From NCBI GenBank assembly GCA_965232895.1, contig OZ247430.1, positions 1,922,001 through 1,986,000 on the forward strand: DNA of 64,000 bases, in the 5' to 3' direction. This DNA is from Bin87 sp965232895 (GTDB taxonomy: Bacteria; Chloroflexota; Dehalococcoidia; Lucifugimonadales; UBA3495). Shown piece after piece: positions 61,869-64,000 of this stretch; the first letter of the stretch is position 1, and every line of letters begins with the position of its first letter. The notes below the pieces were generated by a model. It made no database searches. It saw only the letters and a list, made by a program, of their open reading frames with translations, and was not told where the DNA came from. A program made the translations under genes and the position numbers.

Positions 61869-63104
61869 CTACATCCTGGTAAGCCCGGGCTGGACGCCTT
61901 CCTTCTGGAACGGATCTGTCAACTCCAGCTCCTCGCCGATCTCGCGCAGGGCCGGCAGCACTTCCTGGCCCATTAGCTCCAGGCACCGCATGGTGTCCTC
62001 GTGGCTGATGGAGCCGTCGTTGGTCCACACGGCCAGGATGCCGGGGCGCATGAAGCTCAGCACCTCGCGCAGTTGACTGATGACGGTGTCGGGGCTGCCG
62101 ATGATCCACCGCTTGGAGTCGAGGATGGAGTCGTACTGCGCGCCGTCCAGCCCGCCCACGCGGAACGGGTCGCTGCGGATCTGCTCGCGCAGGCGCAGGA
62201 AGCGCGGATCGTCACTGCGGCTGCCGTAGCCCACCGGCGAGGCGTAGTCGCGGGGCAGCGGGATGCGGCCGACGCCGATGTTGCCCACCATGTAGCCCTT
62301 GCCCACGTCGTAGGCCTTCTCGTCAGTGTCCTGCACGTGGATGCGCACGAGGTACCCGAAGTTTTCCGGTCCCGGCTCGTACCCGTGCTCGCGGGCGGTC
62401 TCGGCATAGATGGACTTCATGTCCTGCGTGCCCTGCGGATCGGTTTCCAGGAAGATGTAGGGGTAGTTGCGCTCGGCGCACCACACCAGGGTCTCGGGGC
62501 TGCCCGTGCCGGGGATCCAGACGGGCGGGTGCGGCTTCTGGATCGGCGTCTGGAAGGGGTTGACCACGCGGAAGTGGTAGTGATCACCTTCCCAGCGGAA
62601 GGGTCCGGGCGTGGTCCAGGTCTTGATTACAAGGTCGTGGGCTTCCTCGAATCGGGCGCGGTTGTGCAATGGGTTGGTGTTGGTGGCCAGGCTCTCGACG
62701 CCGGTGCCGCGCACGAAGCCGGACACCAGACGGCCGCCGGAGATCATGTCGATCTCGGCCAATTCTTCGGCCAGCCGGATGGGGTTGTCGAAGATGGGCA
62801 GGGGGTTGCCCAGCAGCACGATCTTGCTGTTCTTGGTGTTGCGAGCCAGGATGGCCGCTTCCAGGTTCATGGTCGCGCCCAGGCAGGTGGGCGTGTTGTG
62901 GTGCTCGTTGAGCATCAGCCCATCGAAGCCCACTTCCTCCGAGTACTCGTACTCATCCAGGTACATGTTGTAGAGGTAGTGGCCTTCCTGCGGGTTGAAG
63001 TTGGAGTTCGAGAACGTCAGCCGCACCGCCTCGTTGGGCGAGTTGCGCACGTCCTCCTCCGTGTAGTTCACGTAGGCCCGTTCGGTAAAACGCATCAGGA
63101 ACAT
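61869..63104 (-). CDS. LLM-class flavin-dependent oxidoreductase
   Basis: 411 residues, AGGAGG before the ATG. It shares with the protein at 23937-25070 the blocks GFDGLMLNEHHNTPTCLGATMNLEAAILARNTK (split), LLGNPLPIFDNPIRLAEELAEIDMISGGR, GFVRGTGVE, FRWEGDHYHFRVVNPFQ and HPPVWIPGTGSPETLVW, so the two are paralogues with different C-termini. It uses FMNH2 or F420. It is followed by an alpha/beta hydrolase gene, the pairing expected for oxidation then hydrolysis. Confidence 0.9.
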   Translation of the reverse strand: MFLMRFTERAYVNYTEEDVRNSPNEAVRLTFSNSNFNPQEGHYLYNMYLDEYEYSEEVGFDGLMLNEHHNTPTCLGATMNLEAAILARNTKNSKIVLLGNPLPIFDNPIRLAEELAEIDMISGGRLVSGFVRGTGVESLATNTNPLHNRARFEEAHDLVIKTWTTPGPFRWEGDHYHFRVVNPFQTPIQKPHPPVWIPGTGSPETLVWCAERNYPYIFLETDPQGTQDMKSIYAETAREHGYEPGPENFGYLVRIHVQDTDEKAYDVGKGYMVGNIGVGRIPLPRDYASPVGYGSRSDDPRFLRLREQIRSDPFRVGGLDGAQYDSILDSKRWIIGSPDTVISQLREVLSFMRPGILAVWTNDGSISHEDTMRCLELMGQEVLPALREIGEELELTDPFQKEGVQPGLTRM

Positions 63105-63222
63105 GGAATGGCCTCCTGCGGTGGGTCAGCCTGGGCGGGGGTTGCGCTGGATGGGGGCATCATACAACAATACGGCGCTTTAGAAGGCCCATCTGGCTAG
63201 CGCATCCGCGACAGCAACGACG

Positions 63223-64000
63223 CTATTCGTGGTGGCCGAAATAGTTCTCGTCTAATTTCTTTATCGCGTACGTATCGGCGATCACTACGCCTACTCCGTA
63301 CTCGATCATCAGATTAGCCAGTTCTTGGCCATTGATGAGTCGAATGGTTTGTGTCGACAGGTTATCTGCGAACTGCTGTGCGTCTGCAGTGAACCTCGAT
63401 GTAGTGATGAACACGCCTTTACTCGCACCAGCACCCACTAATGTGCCCGAAAACGCTTGTACTTGGGGTTGTCCGACAGCGTTGTCGTCCCAGCGTTTGG
63501 CTTGTAATAGCACTTTGTCCAAACCGAGCTTGTCTTGGTCGATCACACCGTCTATTCCGCCGTCCTTGCTACGAGGACCACGTGGCCGAGCTTGTCCATA
63601 GCCCATTTTAACCAGCAAATCAGCGACTAAATCCTCGAAGTCGTCAGGATCTGAGCTTTTGATGACGGCCAACAGTTCACTGGCTAGATCTGCAGTGTGC
63701 GTGGAGTATGCTTGGATCATGAGCACAGTCGGGGCTATGTCGTCGGCTACTTCTTGATCATTTTCCTCGGGGCCACTAACGACCTCGGTCTCCTCCTCTG
63801 AGTTTTGGAATTCCCTCGCCAGTTTTTGTAGGTCAGCACGGGATAGCGGCCCTTGGTGCTCTCCCAACAGATCAGTCCCTTTTTGCGTGATCTCAAATAT
63901 CCCGCGCTCTGGTCTGGACAGAAGCCCGGCATCCTCCAATTTCCGTGCTGCAGAGTACACGCGATGATCCACTACGTTGATCGCACTCTTGCCACCGAAA
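63223..64000 (-). CDS. Mrr-like restriction endonuclease (5' end outside the window)
   Basis: The frame is still open at 64000, where it reads FGGKSAINVVDHRVY, so the gene starts beyond the window. At least 258 residues are present. Residues corresponding to the first 60 are a winged helix (Mrr_N: ARKLEDAGLLSRPERGIFEITQKG). After an acidic linker comes the Mrr_cat domain: FEDLVADLLVKMGYGQ, then D in DGGIDGVID and Q-A-K in VLLQAKRW, the D/Q-x-K core of the Mrr family, followed by GVFITTSRFTADAQQFAD and LINGQELANLMIEYGVG. Mrr enzymes cut methylated or foreign DNA. Confidence 0.9.
   Translation of the reverse strand, partial: FGGKSAINVVDHRVYSAARKLEDAGLLSRPERGIFEITQKGTDLLGEHQGPLSRADLQKLAREFQNSEEETEVVSGPEENDQEVADDIAPTVLMIQAYSTHTADLASELLAVIKSSDPDDFEDLVADLLVKMGYGQARPRGPRSKDGGIDGVIDQDKLGLDKVLLQAKRWDDNAVGQPQVQAFSGTLVGAGASKGVFITTSRFTADAQQFADNLSTQTIRLINGQELANLMIEYGVGVVIADTYAIKKLDENYFGHHE

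Overview
The window is high-GC bacterial chromosome with short intergenic gaps and no rRNA, recognisable tRNA, CRISPR array or prophage. Its content fits a heterotrophic member of the Chloroflexota, most like SAR202 or other Dehalococcoidia-type lineages: three luciferase-like flavin oxidoreductases, four SDR dehydrogenases, two CaiB/BaiF CoA transferases, a thiolase-like protein, a peptide-type ABC transporter, tandem UspA proteins and many toxin-antitoxin (TA) pairs. The lineage is inferred from gene content and was not tested by phylogeny.

Layout. 0-7.4 kb: the 3' end of an SDR gene, a lipid-anchored thioredoxin-fold protein, a repeat-rich gap, an internally deleted IS110 transposase, two exported proteins including a trypsin-like protease, and a PIN-domain TA pair. 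7.7-15.7 kb: RelA/SpoT, a DASS transporter, a nuclease gene, a two-domain sulfurtransferase whose catalytic Cys codon is TGA (candidate selenoprotein), a HigB-type TA pair and an acetyl-CoA synthetase-like enzyme. 15.8-19.8 kb: a TA island with three hicAB units at an exact 654-bp period, a HsdR_N-like protein and an antitoxin-antitoxin-PIN toxin cluster. 19.9-31.1 kb: type II glutamine synthetase, two UspA proteins, a flavin oxidoreductase, a truncated amidohydrolase, two exported proteins behind a structured leader, a thiolase-like protein, YchF and a GNAT acetyltransferase. 31.1-39.7 kb: an unknown protein, a VOC protein, larE-larC (nickel-pincer cofactor synthesis), an ATPase plus HNH pair resembling Septu (ptuAB), a DUF362 protein and an SDR. 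39.9-49.5 kb: a YtkA-like protein coupled to a Cys-rich polytopic membrane protein, SDRs, an FKBP isomerase, a flavin oxidoreductase, a DUF4258/DUF2283 pair, an HpcH aldolase, a DUF192 lipoprotein and a PfkB kinase. 49.6-60.4 kb: a full oligopeptide-type ABC transporter split into two divergent blocks (ATPases on minus; binding protein and permeases on plus) around two CoA transferases, then a PQQ-like propeller protein. 60.4-64 kb: a Uma2 nuclease, an alpha/beta hydrolase, a flavin oxidoreductase and a partial Mrr-like restriction gene.

The genes suggest uptake and degradation of organic compounds: peptide transport, CoA transfer, aldol cleavage, SDR and FMN redox steps, and acyl-CoA activation. 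Alongside are many stress and defence modules: five TA loci, Septu-like, HsdR_N-like, Mrr-like and RelA. Small palindromic repeats are scattered through the gaps. Two copies of one element are each exactly 144 bp, and another repeat type sits in frame inside larC.
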